Origin: Bacillota bacterium
GTDB taxonomy: Bacteria; Bacillota_A; Clostridia; Peptostreptococcales; Anaerovoracaceae
Reading direction: 5' to 3'
Assembly (NCBI GenBank): GCA_017547345.1
Contig: JAFYPY010000028.1
Span: forward strand, 1-5,165
DNA length: 5,165 nt
Below are positions 1-5,165 of the stretch, one piece after another. The notes beneath the pieces were generated by a model, which saw only the letters and a list, made by a program, of their open reading frames with translations, searched no databases and had not been told where the DNA came from. Positions within the stretch are counted from its first letter, which is position 1, and each line of letters starts with the position of its first letter. A program made the position numbers and the translations under genes.

Positions 1-482
1 ACAATTTGAGCTTTCTCTGTAGGTACCGTTATAACTGCGATATCAACACCTTGATTTCTTACGAAATCATGCAATGAACCACATGTCATAATCTGAGCGT
101 CATTAAACTGAACATCCTGGATATACTGTTTTACGTCAAAGATTCCAACAATATGAAATCTCGGCTCGTTTTTTGAAATATAGCTAGCAATAGCTTGACC
201 CAAACGACCATAACCCACAACTACCATCTTATACTTCTTATCAAGTCCTAAAATAGTACCGATTTCGTCGTGAAGGTTCTCTACGCTATATCCGTATCCT
301 TGCTGCCCAAATCCACCAAAATTATTCAAATCTTGTCTAATCTGGGATGCAGTGTAACCGATCAACTTACTTAAATCCTTGGAAGATATCTTTTCAATAC
401 CTTTTTTGTGAAGTTCGCTCAGATATCTTCTATATCTAGGCAATCTTTTGATAACTGCCTTTGAAATCTGTTTGTCCTTCAT
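1..482 (-). CDS. rex: Redox-sensing transcriptional repressor Rex (3' end beyond the window)
   Basis: Rex is a cytoplasmic dimeric repressor that binds DNA when NAD+ is high and releases it when NADH rises, controlling fermentation and respiratory genes. My translation gives 160 residues before the window edge; the family is usually about 210, so roughly the last 50 are missing, including the C-terminal domain-swapped helix. Residues 1-80 form the winged helix: the KRLPRYRRYL segment (12-21), the recognition region ASQIRQDLNNF (45-55) and the wing GGFGQQGYGY (56-65). The Rossmann domain follows, with VVVGYGRLG (87-95) supplying the GxGxxG NAD(H) loop, the IFD strand end (D116) where ribose is normally bound, and the family-typical VPTEKAQ near residue 153. 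The ATG lies 12 bp after acpP, behind a weak AGG site, so coupling to acpP translation is likely. An in-frame TTG lies immediately upstream of the ATG and cannot be excluded as the start. Identity is secure from the motifs; target genes are not visible. Confidence 0.96.
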   Translation of the reverse strand, partial: MKDKQISKAVIKRLPRYRRYLSELHKKGIEKISSKDLSKLIGYTASQIRQDLNNFGGFGQQGYGYSVENLHDEIGTILGLDKKYKMVVVGYGRLGQAIASYISKNEPRFHIVGIFDVKQYIQDVQFNDAQIMTCGSLHDFVRNQGVDIAVITVPTEKAQI

Positions 483-483
483 C

Positions 484-496
484 AATAGTACCTATT
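484..496 (-). promoter_or_regulatory. Small inverted repeat over the rex ribosome binding site
   Basis: On the minus strand the acpP-rex junction reads AATAG-GTA-CTATT, a perfect 5-bp inverted repeat with a 3-nt loop. It begins inside the acpP stop codon and covers the only Shine-Dalgarno-like AGG (491-493), eight bases before the rex ATG. As RNA it could form a weak AT-rich hairpin hiding that site until a ribosome finishing acpP opens it. As DNA it could simply be chance. What is seen is the symmetry; any coupling role is inference. Confidence 0.3.
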
Positions 497-722
497 ATTT
501 AGTTTCTTCTACGTATTTAACTAAGTCTCTTACAGTCTGGAACTTTTCAGCGTCTTCATCAGGGATTTCGATTCCGTATTCGTCTTCGATAGCCATGATG
601 ATTTCTACTGCGTCTAGAGAGTCTGCAGAAAGGTCCTTCATTAGGTTTGTATCCATTGTAACTTCGGATTCTTCAACCTGTAACTGTTCTATAATTATTT
701 CTTTAATCTTATCAAAAATCAT
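495..722 (-). CDS. acpP: Acyl carrier protein
   Basis: A 75-residue acidic four-helix carrier protein that holds growing acyl chains on a 4'-phosphopantetheine arm, working with fatty acid synthesis and phospholipid acyltransferase enzymes in the cytoplasm. The attachment motif is [12 protein letters not shown], with the modified serine at Ser35 (DSL, residues 34-36). The following acidic helix ([14 protein letters not shown]) and the [11 protein letters not shown] end are classic for bacterial ACPs. I chose the ATG at 720-722 rather than the in-frame ATG at 735-737: a strong GGAGG lies 8 bases before the inner ATG and actually overlaps the outer one, and the [10 protein letters not shown] start matches the family's usual N-terminus and length. 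It has its own promoter in the 102-bp gap after the ABC-F gene and runs 12 bp from rex. No fab gene is near, so it could be either the main ACP or a second copy; the sequence looks like a fatty-acid type ACP rather than a polyketide or D-alanyl carrier. Confidence 0.95.
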   Translation of the reverse strand: MIFDKIKEIIIEQLQVEESEVTMDTNLMKDLSADSLDAVEIIMAIEDEYGIEIPDEDAEKFQTVRDLVKYVEETK

Positions 723-730
723 TTTTAATG

Positions 731-735
731 CCTCC
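731..735 (-). promoter_or_regulatory. acpP ribosome binding site (decides the start)
   Basis: GGAGG on the minus strand, 8 bases before the ATG at 720-722. Because it overlaps the alternative upstream ATG (735-737), it can only serve the inner start, which fixes the protein at 75 rather than 80 residues. Confidence 0.85.
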
Positions 736-749
736 ATTCTTTGTCTTCG

Positions 750-771
750 TTAAGACTATGTCTAGTATAAA
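750..771 (-). promoter_or_regulatory. Imperfect dyad over the acpP -10 and start region (possible operator)
   Basis: The core ACTA-GACA-TAGT (755-766) is a perfect 4-bp inverted repeat with a 4-base centre. Extending it gives 7 paired positions out of 9 on each side. It overlaps the -10 hexamer and the predicted transcription start, which is where a repressor would act. Lipid-synthesis regulators such as FapR in Bacillus bind dyads in comparable positions, but I cannot show that this matches any known operator. The symmetry is seen; the regulator is speculation. Confidence 0.25.
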
Positions 772-792
772 TATTTTTATGCTTCATTGCAA
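764..792 (-). promoter_or_regulatory. Probable housekeeping sigma promoter for acpP-rex
   Basis: Within the 102-bp gap between the ABC-F gene and acpP, the minus strand carries TTGCAA (787-792), a 17-base spacer and TATACT (764-769). Each hexamer differs from the consensus (TTGACA, TATAAT) at only one or two positions and the spacing is optimal. A start near position 757 would give a leader of about 35 bases containing the acpP ribosome binding site. No intrinsic terminator precedes it: the only stem nearby is an AT-only 5-bp repeat around 795-808, so read-through from the upstream operon probably adds to expression. The rest of the gap (793-824) shows nothing else convincing. Confidence 0.65.
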
Positions 793-824
793 GGTAAATA
801 TTGATATTTTTTGTGAAAGTTTCT

Positions 825-2774
825 TCATATACTGTCTTCTAACAATATCCATTCTTCCATTGCTTCATCGTGTTTTGCTTTTGCTTCTTCTATTTTTGTT
901 CCAATTTCTGCCAGTAGACCATAGTCTGCACTATTTGCAGGGTCCATTAGCTGGCTTTCAAGCTGTGCTATTTCTTCCTCAAGTTTTGCCATTTCGGCTT
1001 CTATTGCCTCTTTGCGTCTCTTGATTCTTCGCTCCTCTGCCTCAATCTGCTTATTTAATCTTCTCTGTTCTTCAGCAGAAAGCGCAGGCTTTTGATTTTC
1101 TTCCCTCTGGAAACCGGTCTCTGAGGAAAGTTCTTCCATATATTTCTTTCCTGACTGGATTTCACCGCTCTTTTCGACATAATAATCATACTTTCCGAGG
1201 TATTCTATTATCCCGTCTGGGGTCAATTCAAGAATTCTGTCAGGGATTCGCTGCAAGAAGTATCTGTCGTGGGAAATAATAATCGCAGTACCTGGAAATT
1301 CCGCTAAGGCTTCTTCAAATACTTCCTTAGACTCAATATCCATATGGTTTGTCGGTTCGTCCAAAAGTAATGTGTTGGCTCCTCCTAACATGAGTTTCAG
1401 TAAGGAAAGTCTTGCCTTTTCACCTCCGGAAAGGTCTCCCACATTTAAGAATACATCTTCATTCTTAAAAAGGAATCTACCAAGCAATGATCTCATATGA
1501 GTATCCGTATACAGTCTATAGGTATTTTTCATCTCTTCGAGAACAGTGTTTCTTGGATTTAATAGAAGCTGCCCCTGATCGTAGTACCCAAAAGTAACAT
1601 TATGTCCAATCTTGACTCTGCCCTTTTCTGGTGCTAAATCGCCTAAAAGCAATTTAAGCAAAGTAGTCTTTCCTATGCCATTTCTACCAACAATGCAGAT
1701 TTTTTCGCCCTTTTTAATATCTAGATTTACATTTTCAAATAAAGTTTTCTTGTTTGTGCCATATCCAAAGGACTTGGATAAATCTTCTGTAAAGAGTACA
1801 TCATTACCGGACTGAAAATCCTGAGTAAACTGAATTTTCATCTTTCCTTCGCTTGCTTCGGGCTTTTCTAGTCGCTCAATCATATCAAGGCGCTTTTCTC
1901 TAGATGCAGCACGTTTAGCCAAAAGCTCTGTACCATGCTGTTTGAAACGACGAATCATTTCTTCCTGTCTTGCAATCTCTTTCTGCTGATTGTTATACGC
2001 ACGAAGCTCAGCCTCACGAATTTGTCTCTTCTTTTCGGCAAATTCATCATAATTGCCATCATATGCTCTAAGCTTATGATGCTCAATTTCAAATATTCTA
2101 TTTACACTTCTATTCAAAAAATATCTGTCGTGAGAAACAATGATTATGCTTCCCTTATATGATGACAAATATTGTTCAAGCCATCTTAATGTGCCTATAT
2201 CTAGGTGGTTTGTCGGTTCGTCCAAAATCAACAGATCCGGCTTTTCTAATAATAGCGCAGCCAGCGCCAAACGAGTCTTTTCACCACCTGAAAGTGTATC
2301 AATCTTCTTGTCAAAATATTCCGGACCAAAAGCCATAGAATTAAGAATTCCCGTAATCTCTGACTTATATGTGTATCCACCTTTTCTATCATATTCTTGT
2401 TGCATATCGTCAAGCCTATGAAGAAGTCTTTCGTCGTGTGGATTGTTTGCAATAAGATCTGCAGTTTTCGCAATCTCTTCTTCTAGCCTTTCTAGCGGCT
2501 TAAATATAGCATTGATTTCTTCAAGTACAGTATTATTGCCATTGAAGTTATCACGCTGTTTTAGATAACCGATTCTAAGGCCCGAAGGGATGTATAACTG
2601 TCCCTCGTCTGGAGATAACTCTCCTGTAATCAGATTTAGCAAAGTGGTTTTACCTGCGCCGTTTCTTCCCACAAGGCCTATGCGGTCGCCATCATTTACA
2701 TGAAAATCCACGCCTTTGATGATTACATCTGTTCCATATACTTTTGTTAAATTACTTGCAGATAAAACTATCAT
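825..2774 (-). CDS. ABC-F family ATPase, YdiF type (ribosome-associated, no membrane domain)
   Basis: A 649-residue soluble protein with two ABC ATPase domains in tandem, the ABC-F layout; members act on the ribosome (translation factors, some antibiotic-protection proteins) and are not transporters, and no membrane segment is present. Domain 1 has Walker A GRNGAGKTT (36-44), signature LSGGE (161-165), Walker B with D185-E186 and the switch His215. Domain 2 has GRNGIGKTT (363-371), LSGGE (448-452), D472-E473 and His502, so both sites look catalytically intact. Between them, about residues 235-315, is the charged helical inter-domain linker that reaches the tRNA in this family. A Lys/Glu-rich coiled coil fills about 565-645, as in Bacillus YdiF, which is of similar length. 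The start has AGGAG six bases upstream and follows tsaD by 20 bp. Position between tsaD and rex matches ydiF. Precise function of this subgroup is not established, and resistance activity should not be assumed. Confidence 0.95.
   Translation of the reverse strand: MIVLSASNLTKVYGTDVIIKGVDFHVNDGDRIGLVGRNGAGKTTLLNLITGELSPDEGQLYIPSGLRIGYLKQRDNFNGNNTVLEEINAIFKPLERLEEEIAKTADLIANNPHDERLLHRLDDMQQEYDRKGGYTYKSEITGILNSMAFGPEYFDKKIDTLSGGEKTRLALAALLLEKPDLLILDEPTNHLDIGTLRWLEQYLSSYKGSIIIVSHDRYFLNRSVNRIFEIEHHKLRAYDGNYDEFAEKKRQIREAELRAYNNQQKEIARQEEMIRRFKQHGTELLAKRAASREKRLDMIERLEKPEASEGKMKIQFTQDFQSGNDVLFTEDLSKSFGYGTNKKTLFENVNLDIKKGEKICIVGRNGIGKTTLLKLLLGDLAPEKGRVKIGHNVTFGYYDQGQLLLNPRNTVLEEMKNTYRLYTDTHMRSLLGRFLFKNEDVFLNVGDLSGGEKARLSLLKLMLGGANTLLLDEPTNHMDIESKEVFEEALAEFPGTAIIISHDRYFLQRIPDRILELTPDGIIEYLGKYDYYVEKSGEIQSGKKYMEELSSETGFQREENQKPALSAEEQRRLNKQIEAEERRIKRRKEAIEAEMAKLEEEIAQLESQLMDPANSADYGLLAEIGTKIEEAKAKHDEAMEEWILLEDSI
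1345..1366. repeat. 22-bp exact direct repeat, copy in ATPase domain 2
   Basis: Identical over 22 bases to 2206-2227. It encodes the LDEPTNH Walker B/D-loop segment of the second ATPase domain. It reflects the ancient duplication of the ATPase domain plus identical codon choice, not a mobile element. Confidence 0.85.
2206..2227. repeat. 22-bp exact direct repeat, copy in ATPase domain 1
   Basis: Partner of 1345-1366, encoding LDEPTNH in the first ATPase domain. Another short identical stretch (TATCTGTCGTG on the plus strand) marks the SHDRYFL segment in both domains. Confidence 0.85.
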
Positions 2775-2794
2775 CTAAATCTCCTAAATCAATC

Positions 2795-3811
2795 TTATAG
2801 CGGCATGCTAGCATAAGCATCCATATCGATGTCTGCTCTTTGGCCTGCCATATATTTATAATAGGCCGCACAACCGATCATTGCAGCGTTATCAGTGCAT
2901 AAAATCGGTGACGGTTTGTACATTTCAATGTTATTTTCAGCGCAAGCTTTTTCTAGTGTTTCTCTAAGTTTGGAGTTTGAAGCAACCCCTCCAGCTAGAG
3001 CAAGCTTACCGTATCCCATTTTCTTTGTTGCGGAAATAGTTTTTTCACAGATTACATCGATTACAGCCTGCTGGAAGCTTGCCGCAACATCAGCTCTGTT
3101 TATTTCTCTTCCTGCCTGTTTTTCTGTGTTAATGTAATTTAATACCTGTGTTTTTAGACCACTAAAGCTGAAATCATAGCTATCCTTTTCAAGAAGGACT
3201 CTCTTAAAATGAATTGCATCGGCATTACCTTCTTTTGCAATCTTATCAACCTTAGGACCGCCTGGATACCCAAGGCCAAGAACTCTAGCTACCTTGTCGT
3301 AGGCTTCGCCTACGGCGTCGTCTCTAGTGCCGCCCAAAACTTCACATTCTGTGTAGTTCTTCATTTCAGCAATATTAGTATGGCCTCCACTTACAATTAA
3401 AGATGTAAATGGTGGTTCTAATTGTTTATGTTCGATAAAGTTTGCGGATACATGTCCCATAATGTGATGAACACCGATAATAGGAATGTCAGCCGCAAAG
3501 GCTATGGCTTTTGCAGTTGCAACACCGATTAGCAATGCACCCACAAGCCCCGGACCTTCTGTTACACCGATTAGGTCGATGTCATCAAGTGTAACCCCTG
3601 CCTTTTCTAAGGCTTCATCAACAACACCGTTGATGTTTTCTAGGTGATGTCTTGCTGCAATTTCAGGCACAACCCCGCCATAGTTCTTAAAAATATCAAT
3701 TTGTGAGGAAATAACATTTGATAACACTTCTCTGCCATCTGCAACAATAGCTACAGATGTTTCGTCGCAACTAGATTCAAATGCCATTGTCAAAAACTTC
3801 CCGTCTTTCAT
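2795..3811 (-). CDS. tsaD: tRNA N6-adenosine threonylcarbamoyltransferase TsaD (Gcp/YgjD/Kae1 family)
   Basis: The catalytic subunit that transfers threonylcarbamoyl from TC-AMP to N6 of A37 in ANN-decoding tRNAs, forming t6A, together with TsaB and TsaE. The protein has 338 residues, normal for the family. The ASKHA fold shows the N-terminal FESSCDET (11-18), [10 protein letters not shown] (47-56), [13 protein letters not shown] (84-96), the metal ligands His116 and His120 in HHIMGH, SGGHT (141-145), FSFSGLKT (214-221), GGVASN (274-279) and the third metal ligand Asp307 in CTDNAA. All expected metal-binding residues are present, so it should be active. The start codon lies 1 bp after the rimI stop; its GGAG site (3820-3823) is inside the rimI coding end, implying coupled translation. 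A second ATG at codon 9 is possible, but the first has the better site and an N-terminal extension is usual in Bacillota. Older annotations as O-sialoglycoprotein endopeptidase are superseded. Confidence 0.97.
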   Translation of the reverse strand: MKDGKFLTMAFESSCDETSVAIVADGREVLSNVISSQIDIFKNYGGVVPEIAARHHLENINGVVDEALEKAGVTLDDIDLIGVTEGPGLVGALLIGVATAKAIAFAADIPIIGVHHIMGHVSANFIEHKQLEPPFTSLIVSGGHTNIAEMKNYTECEVLGGTRDDAVGEAYDKVARVLGLGYPGGPKVDKIAKEGNADAIHFKRVLLEKDSYDFSFSGLKTQVLNYINTEKQAGREINRADVAASFQQAVIDVICEKTISATKKMGYGKLALAGGVASNSKLRETLEKACAENNIEMYKPSPILCTDNAAMIGCAAYYKYMAGQRADIDMDAYASMPL

Positions 3812-3812
3812 C

Positions 3813-4256
3813 CTATTCTCTCCACATAATAAGGGCGTCTTCCCCTGTATCTTCGTAATATCCTTTTCTCTCGCCGCCTACTACAAAGCCGTATTTTTCG
3901 TACAGCCTAATGGCAGCTTCGTTACTTCTTCTAACTTCTAAAGTATGTCTTTCTACCCCTGCATTCTTTGTTACATCAAGAAGTACAGAGATAATGGCAG
4001 AGCCCACGTGAAGCTTTCTAAATTTAGGATCTACCGCAACATTTGTGATATGCCCTTCATCTACTATGCTCCAAACTCCCGCATAACCGATGACTAATCC
4101 TTCTATCTCAGCAACCACGTATAGTGCTCTTGGGTTTTCTACCACGTCCTGATATACGGATTCTCTCGTCCACGGAGTTGTAAAACATTCTATTTCTAGT
4201 TCTGCTATTCTATCTACGTCTTTTTCTTCAGCACGTCTTACAATCAATTCTGCCAT
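3813..4256 (-). CDS. rimI: GNAT N-acetyltransferase, RimI type
   Basis: A 147-residue single-domain GNAT acetyltransferase of the RimI family, which uses acetyl-CoA to acetylate protein N-termini (ribosomal protein S18 in E. coli). Evidence: the [16 protein letters not shown]-terminal helix, the PWTRES segment (28-33), the acetyl-CoA core strand HITNVAVDP (69-77), and the C-terminal LEVRRSN (106-112) and RLYEKYGF (117-124). Glu107 and Tyr119 match E. coli catalytic residues Glu103 and Tyr115 in motif and in their 12-residue spacing. The acyl-CoA pyrophosphate loop reads RKLHVG (80-85): the first glycine of the usual R/Q-x-x-G-x-G/A is His83. It sits between tsaB and tsaD, as ydiD does in Bacillus, with AGGAG (4263-4267) overlapping the tsaB stop and only 1 bp before tsaD. 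The RimI assignment rests on context and these residues; its in vivo substrate is not shown by the sequence. Confidence 0.9.
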   Translation of the reverse strand: MAELIVRRAEEKDVDRIAELEIECFTTPWTRESVYQDVVENPRALYVVAEIEGLVIGYAGVWSIVDEGHITNVAVDPKFRKLHVGSAIISVLLDVTKNAGVERHTLEVRRSNEAAIRLYEKYGFVVGGERKGYYEDTGEDALIMWRE

Positions 4257-4259
4257 AAC

Positions 4260-5003
4260 TTACTCCTGCTTTGGCCCTTTGCAAATTGGAAGCTGTCCTG
4301 CTTCGAGCTTTTGCTGTGCTTCTGCCTTTCTCATATAGTCAGGTAAGAGTTCTTCGATACAAAGTATTTCTCCTTTTTCTGCCTTTTCCCATGCTAAAAG
4401 ACCCACAGATGCAGCATCCTGATGCCTATAGTCTTCATCTGCATAGAAATAGTCTTTGCCTAGTTCGTATCCGGCTTCTCCTAATACTTCCTGAATTTTA
4501 GCATCATAAGCGTCTATTCCATCTCCAAAGAACTGAACTACTTTGCCGGCTATAAACGCATCATTCTTCAGAACTTCAAGCACATCAGTAAGCATGTATG
4601 GACCACCAGGCATAAAGCCTTCCACAATACCATAAACCTGACCTCTACGAGCGTTGATAATTCCACATGTAACCTTGTCGGAGCTCTTTGCCTCATGCTT
4701 ATAGCAGAATCCATCTAATGTTGGAATGCTGATAACCTTGATTCCTAGTGCCTGTCCAAGGGCTCTAGCTGTGGTTACTCCTATTCTTACTCCTGTGAAT
4801 GAACCTGGACCGACTGACGCTGCAATATATGATAATTCTTTTTTATCAACTTTGCAGTCAGATAAAAGTTCTCTCACTAAAGGCATCAAATCTTTTAGGT
4901 GGTTCCTAAGTTCTGTTCCTACTTTAGTTCCTAATATTTCGTTGTTCGTTAAAAGAGCTACGGAACATAGTGGTCCCGTAGTCTCTATTGCTAGAATGTA
5001 CAT
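4260..5003 (-). CDS. tsaB: t6A biosynthesis protein TsaB (YeaZ/YdiC family)
   Basis: A 247-residue paralogue of TsaD that lacks catalytic metal ligands; it heterodimerises with TsaD and is required for t6A formation along with TsaE. Visible landmarks are the N-terminal ASKHA strand MYILAIETTG (1-10), a His at position 35 before DLMPLV, the hallmark VGPGSFTGVRIG (64-75), INARRGQVY (116-124) and the C-terminal PDYMRKAEAQ (221-230). The reading frame stays open upstream to 5093, but the extra 30 residues are an Arg-rich translation of the tsaE 3' end, so I place the start at the ATG 5001-5003, where family homology begins. This start overlaps tsaE by 13 bp. The nearest good site, AAGGAG (5017-5022), is 13 bases away, longer than ideal, so reinitiation by ribosomes ending tsaE probably helps. 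The stop is 3 bp from rimI. Confidence 0.95.
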   Translation of the reverse strand: MYILAIETTGPLCSVALLTNNEILGTKVGTELRNHLKDLMPLVRELLSDCKVDKKELSYIAASVGPGSFTGVRIGVTTARALGQALGIKVISIPTLDGFCYKHEAKSSDKVTCGIINARRGQVYGIVEGFMPGGPYMLTDVLEVLKNDAFIAGKVVQFFGDGIDAYDAKIQEVLGEAGYELGKDYFYADEDYRHQDAASVGLLAWEKAEKGEILCIEELLPDYMRKAEAQQKLEAGQLPICKGPKQE

Positions 5004-5165
5004 TTGTAAATTCTTTCTCCTTCGTGCTTTCCGTAATCGATGAAAATAAATAGAGCATCTTCTGGAATTTCTTCCATAACTAAATCTGCCCATTCAACAA
5101 CGGAGACGCCATCTCCATTTAAGTAATCCTCTGCTCCAATATTGAAAAACTCTTCTGGGTCGCAG
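4991..5165 (-). CDS. tsaE: tRNA threonylcarbamoyladenosine biosynthesis ATPase TsaE (C-terminal part only)
   Basis: The last 57 codons and the stop of tsaE, with the 5' part beyond the right edge. TsaE is a small P-loop ATPase that resets the TsaB-TsaD complex between rounds of t6A synthesis. The Walker A motif and HxDxYR region would be upstream and are not visible. What identifies it is the stretch beginning DPEEFFNIGAEDYL, then GDGVSVVEWAD, which corresponds to the conserved family segment with the VEW motif, followed by a short IPEDAL link and a final beta strand ending IYKCTF. Its TAG stop (4991-4993) lies just downstream of the tsaB ATG, in a different frame. Being first in this order, it matches Bacillus ydiB. 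Identification of a fragment this short relies partly on the following tsaB and tsaD genes. Confidence 0.92.
   Translation of the reverse strand, partial: CDPEEFFNIGAEDYLNGDGVSVVEWADLVMEEIPEDALFIFIDYGKHEGERIYKCTF
5017..5022 (-). promoter_or_regulatory. tsaB ribosome binding site inside tsaE
   Basis: AAGGAG on the minus strand, 13 bases before the tsaB ATG and within the tsaE coding end. The sequence is strong but the spacing is long; no in-frame ATG, GTG or TTG lies closer to it, so the ATG at 5001-5003 remains the best start. Confidence 0.55.

Noticed and set aside
448..753. Plus-strand open frame antisense to acpP and the rex start
   Set aside because: The Ser/Ile-rich translation is the complement of an acidic ACP gene; no ribosome binding site or family resemblance.
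795..808. AAATA/TATTT inverted repeat with a T run on the plus strand, as a possible terminator
   Set aside because: The stem is only five A-T pairs, and the T run follows it on the plus strand, where no gene ends. It would not terminate the minus-strand operon.
728..1024. Plus-strand open frame with a hydrophobic Leu-rich translation resembling a membrane protein
   Set aside because: It is antisense to the Lys/Glu-rich coiled coil of the ABC-F protein, and complementing such codons yields Leu/Phe/Ser-rich frames. No ribosome binding site was evident.
1345..2227. 22-bp direct repeat as a recombination or mobile element signature
   Set aside because: Both copies encode the same LDEPTNH motif in the same register of the two homologous ATPase domains, so shared ancestry and codon choice explain it.
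5004..5093. N-terminal extension of TsaB by 30 Arg-rich residues
   Set aside because: It is the tsaE 3' end read in another frame; TsaB homology starts exactly at the ATG 5001-5003, and the extension resembles no known domain.
1..5165. CRISPR arrays, tRNA or rRNA genes, insertion sequences, phage or defence genes
   Set aside because: Nearly every base is in a recognised housekeeping gene; no repeated spacer pattern, transposase or terminal inverted repeats were seen.

Overview
The window is a stretch of an ordinary chromosomal housekeeping locus. All seven recognisable genes lie on the minus strand, so transcription runs from the right edge towards the left edge. In transcription order they are: the 3' end of tsaE, then tsaB, rimI (tsaE-B-D neighbour), tsaD, an ABC-F ATPase of the YdiF type, an acyl carrier protein (acpP), and the 5' three quarters of rex. 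Intergenic space is minimal. tsaE overlaps tsaB by 13 bp, and the gaps are 3 bp (tsaB-rimI), 1 bp (rimI-tsaD), 20 bp (tsaD-ABC-F), 102 bp (ABC-F to acpP) and 12 bp (acpP-rex). No plus-strand gene is convincing; the plus-strand open frames all lie antisense to well-supported genes.

The organism is most likely a low-to-moderate GC Gram-positive anaerobe of the Bacillota, probably class Clostridia. Reasons are the AT-leaning base composition, strong AGGAG/GGAGG ribosome binding sites, the presence of Rex with an FGGFGQQGYGY wing, and a gene order matching the Bacillus ydiB-ydiC-ydiD-ydiE-ydiF-(moaC)-rex locus. I cannot assign family or species from the sequence alone.

Right half (about 2795-5165): the t6A module. 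TsaE, TsaB and TsaD act together to transfer threonylcarbamoyl from threonylcarbamoyl-AMP to A37 of ANN-decoding tRNAs. The first enzyme of the pathway, TsaC/YwlC, is not in view. RimI is an N-acetyltransferase that commonly travels with this module. Middle (825-2774): a two-domain ABC-F ATPase, probably a ribosome-associated translation factor, which keeps the translation theme.

Left part (1-824): the 102-bp gap upstream of acpP holds a near-consensus housekeeping promoter with a small dyad over its -10/start region, so acpP and rex probably form a separately promoted unit, with read-through from the upstream operon also possible because no terminator is visible. acpP supplies the 4'-phosphopantetheine carrier for acyl chains. 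Rex is the NADH/NAD+-sensing repressor that controls fermentation and NADH re-oxidation genes. The ACP inserted between ydiF and rex is the most unusual organisational feature. I do not see evidence for a novel system here; the findings listed are modest ones.
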